Assembly: GCF_014066305.1 (NCBI RefSeq)
Contig: NW_023501087.1
Span: forward strand, 275,001 to 339,000
DNA from: Letharia columbiana
Lineage: Eukaryota > Ascomycota > Lecanoromycetes > Lecanorales > Parmeliaceae
DNA: 64,000 nt
Reading direction: 5' to 3'
The notes beneath the pieces are model-generated. The model saw nothing but the letters and a program-made list of their open reading frames with translations, searched no databases and was not told the origin of the DNA. This document shows positions 42,007 to 53,022 of this stretch, in pieces. Position 1 is the stretch's first letter. Each line of letters opens with the position of its first letter. The position numbers and the translations under genes are program-made.

Positions 42007-43723
42007 TCATGTCTCGTTGAAAACTTCAAACTTGACAGTCTCAACTTCCAGAGTATCCATATCGAGCAGAACCACTTCTCCCGTCTCTTTGAATTTCGGC
42101 ACAGCGATCAGTCGTACTGACTGTCCCACTGGGCCATCAATGATGGCCGTTTCGAAGGCTGGCTGGCTGCCCACGAAATAGACATGCGGACACTCTCCGA
42201 TGACGAACTGGTCCTTGTCCTGAAAAGGGTAGCACCCTGAATTATCGTCCATCAGCATCAGCGTCTCAAGAACTATGTGGAAGCTTACATAGTGTATCTG
42301 GCGCAGTAGGAGCTCCACATCTCCATCTTAGGAGGTTTTCCATCATCTCCAACCGCTCGTCTCCCTCCACGTACTTGAACACATCGTCAATTGGTTGGCC
42401 CCCATTTCCCATCAATCTCCAGCCATCCACATCGCCTTCCCACGGGTTTGTGACGCTATCAAACCATCCTGGCCCCTGCGATCCTGGCATTGGCGTATAG
42501 GCTCTGCTATGTGGAAACATGGCGGGATGTATTGGCTGCTGCGGTAGCGAAATATTTGCTGGGTCGCTTCCCCCGGGCAGAAGCGTGATGGGTATGGAGG
42601 GTAGAAGACTGGCCAAGAACTCATCAAGACGCACGGTCGGGGCGGGATTGTAGGCGGAAGAGTCGTAGCCGTACTTCTTGCTTGACTTTTTGTCCGTAAG
42701 CTCGTCTCTAGAATCTAATGGCATGCCTTCACTGATTGAGTTGCCGGCTATGATGAGTCGTGAGATCTTTCCAACCTCGTGCTGAGTCGATTGGCCACAT
42801 GCCTCGCCCAGAAGGTATTCCATGAGGAGATCCAGAGTCAAGGTATCGCCTTCTTCGCCGTTGATCCCCAGACCGCTGACTATGGCCACCTTCCCCCCTG
42901 CTTTACGTTCTTTCTGCTCTTTCCTTTCCGACTTCCCTCCGCCATTAGCCAAGATAGCTGAGCCGTCATCGCGTTCCCATCGCTGTGGTTGCCGAGGGAG
43001 ATCCGGTACTTTCATGTCCATAACTTCGAAATCACCATTTGCATTCTCCGTTCCCATGACTGCTATAATACAACCTGTTACCAGCATAGATATTTGCAAG
43101 GGCGTTCCAATTAGCCTTAACCGCCCTGACTCATCTTCAAGCATGGTTTGGTCTTGGCCTGTAGGAGATACGTATTTCTCGCGCGGTGGAGGAGCTGAGA
43201 TCCAATGCTAGAAAAGTGTGAACACGGAGGCGCATTCTCTGCCAACGAGCACGTACGTCTTTGGATATGTCGTCTAGAATATTGGGTTTCAATGGCATAT
43301 CCATATAGACTGTTCCAGCAACCCAGCAAAGCTCGCCCTGTCTTACATCCAGAACCCGGTCGACGCGCCTGACGCTTTCCCCCGCTATCTGAAATGGACA
43401 CGATCTCAGAGACTGTGTATCTGATATTTGGTGGGGGACACCTACCACTATATCACTCCATGCCTCCGCAGCAATCTCTTCCACAGCGGGCTTCAGCTCC
43501 GCTAATCGCAAAAAATACATATCGCCATACTGCTGTTGGTAGTGCTTTTGATCACCTTTGGCTAGGTGGAATGTTTGAAGAGGGTTGTAGGAGGAGAGTT
43601 GCCGTTCAATAGTAGGGTACTCCTCTTCCCTTTCGTGCTGTCAGCAATGGAAATATAGATACTGAGGTAGAATAACACTCACGAAGGAGGTTGCAATAGA
43701 GCGTTCTCATCATCCTCTGCCAT
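42007..43723 (-). CDS. DNA polymerase delta small subunit (POLD2/Pol31/Cdc1)
   Basis: Five exons (43723-43683, 43629-43446, 43388-43257, 43207-42289, 42236-42007) give 501 residues in phase. Family blocks are SSYNPLQTFHLAKGDQKHY, QQQYGDMYFLRLAELKPAVE, QGELCWVAGTVYMDMPLKPN, VAIVSGLGINGEEGD, LPGGSDPANISLPQQPIHPA and CPHVYFVGSQPAFET. It has the OB-fold plus inactivated calcineurin-like phosphoesterase layout of B-subunits and holds the catalytic subunit in the replicative polymerase. Exon 1 joins at CGAAAG rather than at the nearer TGACAG, which alone keeps the frame (PPSEEEYPTIERQL). Confidence 0.93.
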
Positions 43724-44139
43724 TTTGGCGATGGGAAGTACGGGAATATGAATACCGAGTCTCTTGTGAGCAAAGTCCGAGGTTGCAGACGCGACGCGCT
43801 TCGACTAATCGGGACTAGATGTAGGGCTTGGATTTAACATGACTGGTAAAGTGGTTGAATGACTCTTTTGGTATGCGAGTGCCAAGTGGTAGGTTTCAAT
43901 GTTGCTCGCCGCAATTGATTACACAACATGTGCGCTTCCCCATACCTTGATTGGGTCCCTTGACAAAGCGTGCTGGTTATGCCTCAGGCCGACCGCTGAC
44001 GGCCCAGAATGACCCTTGTTCAGCCTCAGCCGTGGCCAGCAGTACCACAGTCCAACGCCCAATCCAAGAACCCTGAACCTCTTTCCAACATGAAGCATAT
44101 ACAACATTCTCAGTCCTCATCATCTCTGTCGCCGCGAAA
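43724..44139. promoter_or_regulatory. Divergent intergenic region
   Basis: It holds the upstream sequence of the polymerase delta subunit and of the uncharacterised gene at 44140. No specific site was seen. Confidence 0.35.
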
Positions 44140-45702
44140 ATGGCACCACGGGGTGACACCCTGGGCGTCCAGTACGCGAAGAACATGCAGCACTTTGGAT
44201 GCGGTGTTGCACTTTTCCGTACGTACATTTCGTAGAAGATCCTTCTCATTTGGTCCTGAAATTAAGTCGCAAGACATGTTTACGGAGCAATTGACCTGCT
44301 CTGCTCACGCGACTTGTCTTGCAACTCAGCCATTTACCTTTAAGAGGGAATGCTGACCCCAAAACGTGCGTAGAACCAATCTCAGCAGGGGATATGAATC
44401 CGCCATGCGTCGGTTACCTAGAGAAGGATGGAAGGTGGAATCATATCGCCAACATTACTTGGCAAGAGTCGGACGGAAGCATGCAAGCTGATGCCACTGG
44501 TGGAGGCTTGAACGTCAGCAGAGGGCATGAATTCAAACCACTCAAGCGTGCGCCGAGAAAGATGGAGCAGCTAGGCATTGAGTGGAGGCCTCGAACTAGC
44601 CAAGGTGTAAGGCAGTGGACTGTAGATGCGAGTGGAAACACGCCGTGAGATTGACCCTCCTTTACACATTGGACCACGGCAGTGCTAGGAATCCTGCCAT
44701 GCATCTATAAATCGATGCGCTGACCACTTTCCTTCTCTCAGTAGCACTCTCCCTGTCGGTGCTGATGCCCGCATCAAATACAAATCAAAGGATAGTTTTG
44801 GTGCCGTCCTCATCGCCCAGAAACCCATCACTCTAACCTCATACAACGACGAGACTCTCTTCCAATCATGGCTCAGTGCCAACAAAGCTCTTCTCTCCTC
44901 CTCCCACGGTCCTCAGCTTCGACGCCATGGTCTACGCATTATTACTAGGACTTACACATCTCCGAGTTGTAGCATCAACGCGTGGGAAGATAAGGACAAA
45001 GAAGCCAACATGAGCGTGAAGGCGAAAGCGAATATGATGGGCGAGCTCGGAGGCGACTTGGACTGGACAGACAAGTTGACTGATAAGGATTGGAGTCATT
45101 ACTCTGGCAAGGACAAAGGGGATACGGTGGTGGTGTTCTTCGATGGCATTGAAGTACCTGCCTGGGAGTGGTGGCTCGAAGGTCTCAGGACCAGCATGGG
45201 CAAAAGAGGTCCAGTGAAAGAGAGGATTGCATCGAGTTCTGCTAACACGCAAAGCGTCGGGCGTCCAGACAATATGATACGTGCACACAGCTATTCGGCT
45301 GCGGACTCGCCTGTGGACGAGCGGGCTCTGCTTACTGAAGATCTTTGGGGCTCCGACACCCCATTGCGGATGCACAGTCCACTCAGCGGCCGGAGTCCTT
45401 CACGAGGACGGCAGGTCAAGTCCGAGAAAGCGGAAAGCCCGAGAAGCATCTCCACTCCTACAAGGCTGTCCAAGTATCTCGCTTATGATGAGAATCCAGC
45501 TCTCCCAGTGCAAAGGGCTAAGGCTGTACCTGTACCGAATCAGAGGCTCAGTATGATGTCCACCGCTACTTCCAACTCGAGTGCCAGTACCAGAGCGCAA
45601 AGCCTGAGGGTCAATGGCTACGAGACGAGTCCACCGGCTGCCATGCACAGGGGTGAGCTGCAGAGGAAGACTGGTTCGCCGTCTTTGAGACTTCCTACTT
45701 GA
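44140..45702 (+). CDS. Uncharacterised fungal protein with introner-like intron
   Basis: Three exons (44140-44218, 44374-44644, 44742-45702) encode 436 residues starting MAPRGDTLGVQYAKNMQHFG. The middle (FGAVLIAQKPITLTSYNDET, LFQSWLSANKALL, HGLRIITRTYTSPSCSINAW) belongs to a widespread fungal family of unknown function, seen by its alternating GA-L----I---SY--E--F--W---N and HGL-I-T-T-T---C-INAW blocks. The last third, from about residue 270, is Ser/Pro/Arg-rich and probably disordered (SPLSGRSPSRGRQVKSEKAE). Intron 1 is a 155-nt copy related to the amidase intron at 10121. No signal peptide or membrane helix was seen. Confidence 0.75.
44219..44373 (+). repeat. Introner-like intron, copy 2
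   Basis: This 155-nt phase-1 intron has the same length, the same first 14 bases (GTACGTACATTTCG) and the same last seven (TGCGTAG) as 10121-10275. The inner inverted repeat AAGTCGCAAGACA / TTGTCTTGCAACT is kept, and the branch region is TGCTGACC. The host gene is unrelated to the amidase. Confidence 0.85.
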
Positions 45703-46494
45703 ACCCAATGCAAACTGGTGGCTCGATCCCTTCCAGTTTGCTTTTGTCTTGCCCAGACGTATAGAATCTTACATCTAGTCCCGCCATCTCGCGCATGGAC
45801 AACTCGGCTCCAACACGTTGTGTGAAGGAACCCGTTGTACGACGCCTTACTATCTCCTCCGGTCAGATTAGCACTAGGCGACAGTGACTACCACCCTCGT
45901 TGAGTCTTTCGCCACGTTGGTCCTTTGCGGGTTCTCAAGTCCAGAGTTATTCTCCACGGCAGAGACCTGATGCTAATCTTGATGGTATAGCATCATTAGG
46001 TATGTTATAGAAGTTACTATCCAAAGCGCACAACAGTGCTAGTTCTGGTGGGATTAGGGAACTCAAACATATCGGTGGCCTTCTTCAAGGCTTCTGATCT
46101 GTATTGCACCGATCGTTGATATTTTCATATATCGCGGAGCTGAGAACTCTTCCACCACCGCCTGAGATGCCGCTTAAACATGAAGCTCCCGGGGATTATT
46201 TCGCCATTGCTGGAAGGCCGAGGACTCCAGCAGTCCGTGACCGGGGGATGACGCTGCACGACCCCACAGGCCAGAAGGCGATCTACACATCTTGATGATT
46301 CCGCATGGTCTTTGTCGCAAGAGTATGGAATCCTCCGCTTTCTGAAAAGATAAATACATGGCACGGCCGAGAGACCTGTGGACTCAGGGAAGACAAGGTC
46401 ACGACATCCTGGGAAAACCAACGTCTGAAAAAAGCATTGAACTATATCAAATCGCTAGCAGAACCAGACTTCAGAACTAGACGACTGTTCATCC
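45703..46494. other. Intergenic stretch, convergent gene ends
   Basis: About 790 bp contain no supported coding frame, repeat or RNA gene. Confidence 0.4.
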
Positions 46495-49400
46495 TTACTG
46501 CTTCTTTCCCCGAGCCACCAATCGCTCCTCTAACTCCCTTACGGCCTTCGCCCAAATACCCCTTTCCTTTGCGCCTTTACCCTTCCCAGCAATCTTCGAC
46601 TCCAGGAACTCCCCCATCTTCTTCTCCTTTAAACCCTCTCCATAGAGAACCTTCGCGCTCGACTTTACGCCAACGCCTAAAGACGCAACGCCATCTCCGC
46701 TGCGTACCCTGACCTCGAAGACTACCTCGACTTTTGTCCTCATGGTATTTAAGAGAATGAACGAGCGGATGGCCATGACCTCGTCTGACGTGATTGTAGG
46801 CTCCGTGATGTAGCTGACGCCCAAAACGCGTGCCTGTTCTGCGATGGTCGAAGCGATCTCCCAGCTGCCACTCACAAACGCTAGCAGGTCTTTGACTTTC
46901 GTTTGAGACTGCTGCAAGCATTGTAATTGTGCACGCATGATCTGGAGAAAGAAGCGCTTCTCTGTCATTAAAGGCTGCGGATGGTATCCGTGGGAGTCGG
47001 CGATGTATGTAAGACTGATAGGCGAATTCTCCGGGTTGGCTGGTGGTTCGTTTGATTCGAAGGAAGAGGGAGTGAAGAAGAGCTGGAGTGTGCTGTTGTA
47101 TGTCATGGTGAGGGCTGAATCGGTAGCGGAGACGATAGTCCACCCATGAGAATCTTCGAGAGCGGTGACATTTGCTAGGAACAGTAAGTGACCGTGTCGT
47201 GGACAGGAAGCTCGAAATGAAACCTACCATGCAACGCTGAAATTCCTGTAGAGCTCCAACCTCGACAATCTGAACGAATCTTCTCTGCGTCCTTGATTTC
47301 ATATATGCATTCTTGCTTGCGCTCGACGACATCCGCGAGACCATCTTCTCGCTCCCGCAGCTGGCTTTGCAGATCTTCGACTAACCTCTGCTTCGCTTCA
47401 AGATCGCGTTCAATGGACATCAAGCTGTCTCTCGCTTCTTTGAGCTCATCTTGGTCGCAGTCGGCCAGCTCAGCCGCCTGCGCTTGAGCAATCGACACTT
47501 GCTCCTCCAATCGTTCATGCTCTTCAATCAAGGCCGGCAGCACTGGCTGGATTATCTGCTCCTGCTGGGTCAGGACCCTATCATCCTCTTCCATGCCCTC
47601 GCCAATCTTCAGCAAGCCCTCCTTGAGGCCATCGAGTAACTTCATGCGCCACTCATACCACATAGCCTTACTGAGAAGTCTTGCATGCGTCTTGACATTC
47701 TTGAATTGGTTGTCCATAATGGGCTTGACATCAGGAGGCGCCGACATGTATTCGCGGAACAAGGGCGGATTCTCTTCGTAGGTGTCGGCTTCGATTTCTT
47801 TGACTATACTGCGACCTTCGGAGATGTAATTCTTCAGCTCCCTGCAAGACTACAAGGCATACATTAGCATGTAGAAGATCAACTGGAGAACGCTGCGGTG
47901 ACTTACATGCTGGTAAAGCTCGAGCATGGGGACAGTACAGGCTCCAGCTACAACGCAGCTTTCGAGCTCATCACCGGCATTGGCATCATCGGCGTCGTCG
48001 CCTCCGAGGCTGGCCTTCTTAGCACTCTGCTCTAGCAGAGCGTTTGGAACGACAGTGTGCCTTCTCTTTGTCGTAGTCAGTTCCATGAAACGAATGCTAG
48101 TCATGTTCAAGAAGTCCTGAAGATGGATGCGGTCTTCTTGCTCTGTTGGCTCTGCGTTATCTGTTGTGCTTGCGTCAAGCTTCTGCTCAAAAGATTGGAC
48201 CTTGGCTGGACTGCGTGATTCGACATCCTTGAAGCGAGGCTGATCCTTGGGAGTGGTGTCTGTCTTCAAGGGAGAGACACTTCCTGAAGGTGTGCCGGCC
48301 CTAGCATTACCCGCAGTCTCTACGAGGCTCAGTCTTGATGACCTAGTCATCCTGCCAGTGGTGGCTGTCTTTGGAGGCGGTGCAGGAAGCTTCACTTTCT
48401 TCACTGGACTGCCTTCTCGTCCCTTTAGGCGCTTTGAAGTACCGTCCTCATCCTCCTCATCATCAAGCTCTGCAGGTCTTTTGCCAAGGAGACCTTTTGC
48501 CGCGCCCACGTGCAGACTTTTGCGGCCATTGAGTTTCTTCTTCTGTGGTGTGAGTCGCTCGATCAAGTCTTTGAGGTTGGCAGTGTGGTCTTTTTCCTCG
48601 AGATCCTGGGTGTCCGCTTCCGCCTCCAGGATGCCACGTCCGCTCTCTCGACGCTTGTCTTCTGCGCGCTCTTGGTCGAGCTCCTGCTCCATAACTTGAG
48701 GGTCTTCGAAACGAACACCAGCATGACTGTGTCCCTGAGCAACGAAAGCCTTGGCATTGTCACCAATAGACCCTCTTCTTTCGAGCAAAGCAGTCACACG
48801 TGGAGAGCCAAGACCTTCTCGATCAGCTCCAAGGCCAGATGACCTCCGCCTTCGAGGTTTTAAAACAATGCTTGGAGTAGTAGCGCCAGTGGCCAAGTCC
48901 TTGCGAAACAGCGGATTTGGACCATCTCGCCTGGGAGTGGAGTCTGGTGCGTTCTTGGCCTCCTTGATCTCAGCTTTGAAAAGCTTCTTTGGTGATGCAG
49001 TTCTCATCGATACGTTCTTTGATGGCGGTGTCTTGCCAGGCGTCGTTGGGCGCATCATCTGCGGCGTAGACTGTTTCGTAGGAGTGTCGGGCTTCTTGAC
49101 GGGCGAAGGTTGGTGGGATTTTGGAGTCACGGACTGTCTACCTGTAGCTTTTTGGGGTTGACTGCGAGTCTGAGAGGATGCTAAGCTGGGACTGCCAGTC
49201 TCGGAAGCCATTATCCTAGCATGAGCTGGTAAAGCTCGCTCGTCTGATAGGCCTACACCTATAGGCTTCTGTCGTGGTGTCCCGATGAAAGGAGATTCTG
49301 ACGATTGGCCAACATAAGTCTCCTGCTCCGTTGAGCCCTTTGGCTTGTTTTCGGTAGTGAACGGCTTAGGTAGAGTAGCTCGAAGGGCTGGTAAGGCGCG

Positions 49401-51701
49401 CTCGTCAGACAAGCCCACGCCTACAGGCTTTTGTCGTGGTGGTGTCCCGATGAAAGGAGATTCTGACGATTGGCCAACATAAGTCTCCTGCTCCGTTGAG
49501 CCCTTTGGCTCGGGCTTGTTTTCGGTAGTGAATGGCTTAGGTAGAGTAGCTCGAAGGGCTGGTAAGGCGCGCTCGTCAGACAAGCCCACGCCTACAGGCT
49601 TTTGTCGTGGCGTGCCGAAGAATGGTGATCCAGACAGTTGGCCGACATCAGTCTCTTGCTCCATTAAAATCTTGGCCTCCGCCTTGTTCCCGGTACTGAG
49701 CTGGTCAGGCAAAATTGCTCCAATGACAGTGGTAATCTCCATGTCCATACCCTGTGTCTGGTCGTCGATTGGCTCTGTACGTTCCGTGATGGAAGGAAGA
49801 ATGCCACCCGCTGCAAAGGTAATGTCCATGTCCTCTTCATTGTTTGACGACTCCATACTCTCACGACGGTTTGCGTCTTGAAACAGCTGACGGTTAACAA
49901 GGTCATCATCCGTTGAGCTCGCATGTTTAATGTTAGGCTGAACCATGCCCCCAATGACAGATGTAAACTCCATCGTCAGCTCTTCATCTTCGTCACCAGA
50001 TTGATCAGACCTGTCCTCGCCTTGATTTGACGTCTGTTTTTGCTCAATCCCACCGATCGCTATGGTAAGATCCATCGTTTCATCACCAAGGGCTGAGCCA
50101 TCTCCTGACGATCTTCGACGGCCCGCGCTGCTTCTTCGTCGGTTGTTGCCCGTAACAGACTTTCGTTTTCGACGCTTCGGTGAAACCTGAGCCTCTACAG
50201 AGGCCGGCAGAATGCGTCCGACAGCTTGCGTCATCTCCATCGTTCCATCTTCCTCCTCGGGGTTTCTCCTACCCACATTGGCTTTGAAAGCCGGCGAAAA
50301 CGGATTCAAGTTCTCCTGGTCTTGCAGAGCGCTTGGGTCACCTACTACCTGGGGTACATAGTTTCCATTCTTCATCCATGGCTTAAAAGCAGCAGTGACT
50401 TCATCGTCAGCCATCTCCATCGTAATATCGCCATGTTCGTCATAATCGATGCCTTGGGTACCAGCTTGATTCGCCGCTTGTCGGAGAGCAGCTTCCAGCC
50501 TTCCACTTGATTCCGTACTCGAGCCGCTAGCGGAGTGAATCGTATTGTCATCCCCGTCAACTCCGGTCACGGTCTCGTCTTGGACAAGATCGTTGTCATT
50601 AGAGCTTGAGGAGTCACTTTCTTCATCGGCAGTCACGAAAGTCTGAGTTCCTGTATCATCGGAAGCACCGCTGTAAGGGCTTGAAGAGAATTCATCAGGA
50701 TTGTTGAAGTTCATAGGGGGAATACCAGAACTTCTACGGCGTTTCTTCTGATGCAAGTCGCGTTGATGGGCAGGAGACGCAGCCACCTGTAATTCCTCGA
50801 CCTGCTCTGGCGGAGTTGATGGAGGCTCAGAGGCATCAGAGGATGGCATGGGTGACCTAGGAGCTGTGTAAGGTGATCCTGCGTTGGCGGTCAGAGCAGA
50901 TGCCCGTCGAGTCGAGTTTGTTGACGCCGACGATGTGGTGGAGTCTTCCGGTAGTTCAACAACGTTCCATGTATGCAAAGTAGCTTCTGGAGCGAACGAC
51001 ACTCTTCGATTTGCTGGAACTCATATCAGTTCTGCCTTTTACCCAGATCTGGATCTACCTACCAAGCGACTTTCTCCTTGCATCCCTGTTCGCGATCAAT
51101 TCTCGTCGCTCACGCTCTTTCGCTGCTGCTTGCTGTTCCTCCTCAGTACGAACGGCAACACGCGTCGGCGATCGAGCTGGAGAATGAGATTTGGAGGCCC
51201 CTGGCGTTGGAGAGGTTTCAAAAGGGTTGGGTAGTCCTTGCGTAGCATTTTCTGCTGGTTTCTTCCCGGGCGACTTTCGAGGAGACTTCTCAGGCGTTTG
51301 CCGCCCATTGGCTTTGCCAGGTGAACTATTACGAGCTCGATTGTGAGGTGGGATTGCTTTCGGAGGTGACAAGGCTATGGTTGGCTTCAGGATTGACTTG
51401 ACATAAGGTGGTAGAGCAGGCTACGATATATCAGCTTTTGATGTCCCAAAGAACTGTCTGGGTAACCCCACCTCCTGCTTGTTGCCCGATCCCTCTTTGA
51501 GCGCGTCGAGACCACCAGGACCTATGCTTTTGCTGCGATTCTTCTTCGCTGCTTGTTTCCCCCCGCGCTGAAGCTCGCAATCGTTCCTGCGTCCACCGTA
51601 GCATTCTCCTCGTTCCCAGTGATATCCGAGGAGGGCGTGTGTGCGATTGATTTGCGGGCTTGGCGCACTCGTGGCGCCTTGGGACTCTGGGTACCCGACA
51701 T
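46495..51701 (-). CDS. Kinetochore scaffold Spc7/KNL1
   Basis: Five exons (51701-51472, 51420-51063, 51013-47907, 47849-47228, 47174-46495) give about 1,665 residues. The N-terminus has RSKSIGPGGLDAL, SILKPT and the PP1-docking RRVSFAPEATLHTW. The middle carries MELT-like phosphodocking sites: MEMTQAVGRILP, MDLTIAIGGI, MEFTSVIGGM, MDITFAAGGILP and MEITTVIGAILP. A 55-residue tandem repeat (three copies, DNA 49240-49690) follows. The C-terminal Spc7 domain has a long coiled coil (ADCDQDELKEARDSLMSIER) and ends in an RWD-like part. Spc7 links centromere chromatin to microtubules and the spindle checkpoint. Exon 1 lacks one base near 51545: without it the frame after SFSAGGNKQRRR stops; with it RSKSIGPGG continues. 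Confidence 0.92.
49240..49690 (-). repeat. Three-copy tandem repeat inside the Spc7 gene
   Basis: The repeat period is about 168 bp. Each unit encodes GTPRQKPVGVGLSDERALPA plus linkers such as TLPKPFTTENKP and EQETYVGQSSESPF. The copies are nearly identical in DNA, so the expansion is recent. Confidence 0.85.
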
Positions 51702-51945
51702 ACTGACCGTAATTTAGATGCTGTTCCACTTTACTTGTTAGTAGATCACTGCATGTCAAGTGCTGGCTGTGTTTGTGAACGAGAATTTAGCGCGACGAAT
51801 TCGAGGCGATCGTAAACAATGATGTTTGCCAAGCCAAGTTAAGGGAAAAATGTCGGCCCGAAAGCCCGGCGATTTTAGCGAAACTCTTGGCTTCCCACAC
51901 AAATTCAACTCCACCACCGCAACCCGACCAGAGCAAACCGCAATC
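51702..51945. promoter_or_regulatory. Compact bidirectional promoter (Spc7/uS17)
   Basis: 244 bp separate the start codons of two oppositely oriented core genes, one constitutive ribosomal and one cell-cycle related. Confidence 0.45.
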
Positions 51946-52573
51946 ATGGCGACGGAATTGACAGTACAATCGGAGCGTGCTTTCCAAAAGCAACCACATA
52001 TCTTCGTTAACCAAAAGACAAAGCGAACGAAGAGTACCAGAGTTGGAAAGGGTGGGCGAAGATGGTACAAGGACGTTGGTTTGGGCTTCAGGACACCCAA
52101 GACTGCGATCGAGGGCACATACATTGGTACGACTCCCAAGGCTACTGCTAGGAGCTCTTGAACGAGATGGTCTGACTATATGTTCTAGACAAGAAATGCC
52201 CTTTCACTGGCGAAGTCTCCATCCGCGGCCGTATCCTCACTGGCACTGTCGTCTCGACTAAAATGCACCGCACTCTTGTCATTCGCCGCGAATACCTTCA
52301 CTTCGTCCCTAAATACACTCGATACGAAAAACGACACAAGAACCTTGCGGCGCATGTCTCACCAGCGTTCCGTGTGGAGGAGGGCGATCAGGTTACGGTT
52401 GGGCAATGCAGGCCTTTGAGCAAGACGGTATGTGCAGGAAAATACGCTTGGCGGCCGTGATGGCAGAGTCTGTCTAAATATATGTGCTGATGCTCGTGCT
52501 GCAGGTCCGATTCAATGTTCTCCGGGTGTTACCTCGTACTGGAAAGGCTGTGAAAGGTTTCCAAAAGTTCTAG
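51946..52573 (+). CDS. RPS11: 40S ribosomal protein uS17 (yeast Rps11)
   Basis: Three exons (51946-52126, 52189-52427, 52505-52573) encode 162 residues. It reads [80 protein letters not shown] and [20 protein letters not shown]. These are the standard uS17 blocks, and the length is normal for fungi. Confidence 0.97.
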
Positions 52574-53022
52574 ATGGTGAGGCGATGAAGGGTTGAAGGC
52601 TTGCATAGTAGTTCAAACGATCTGGTACGAGGCGTCTTGCTCTAGTTCGAGGCCTAGTAAGGAAGAAAGCCAATCCCAATAACGCTCATGTTTGGTGCCT
52701 ACGTGACTTGTTGCCCAAGTCGAACCCTCTCAAAAGGGAGTAATCCTGGATACGTTCATATCAATTCAAGCAACACTCGCGAGGAAACGAAGTCTTGAAC
52801 GCATGCTTCGCTCTATTTAGGGCCACTCTCGCTGTCCCACACTGGACTATCTGGTAAGAGATCTCAAAAGAGACCGACTCATCGCATGCAAACCATCGCA
52901 AGCCATCCTCCCTCTGATCTCGTAGTACATCTGAAGTTCCTTCCTCCACTAACGAGGGTCGTCCTGCTCTTACAAAATCTTCCGCATCCATTACACTCGC
53001 TCTGCAGTCAAGATGGATACGA
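52574..53022. other. Short intergenic gap, convergent gene ends
   Basis: Nothing recognisable beyond likely 3' untranslated sequence. Confidence 0.35.
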
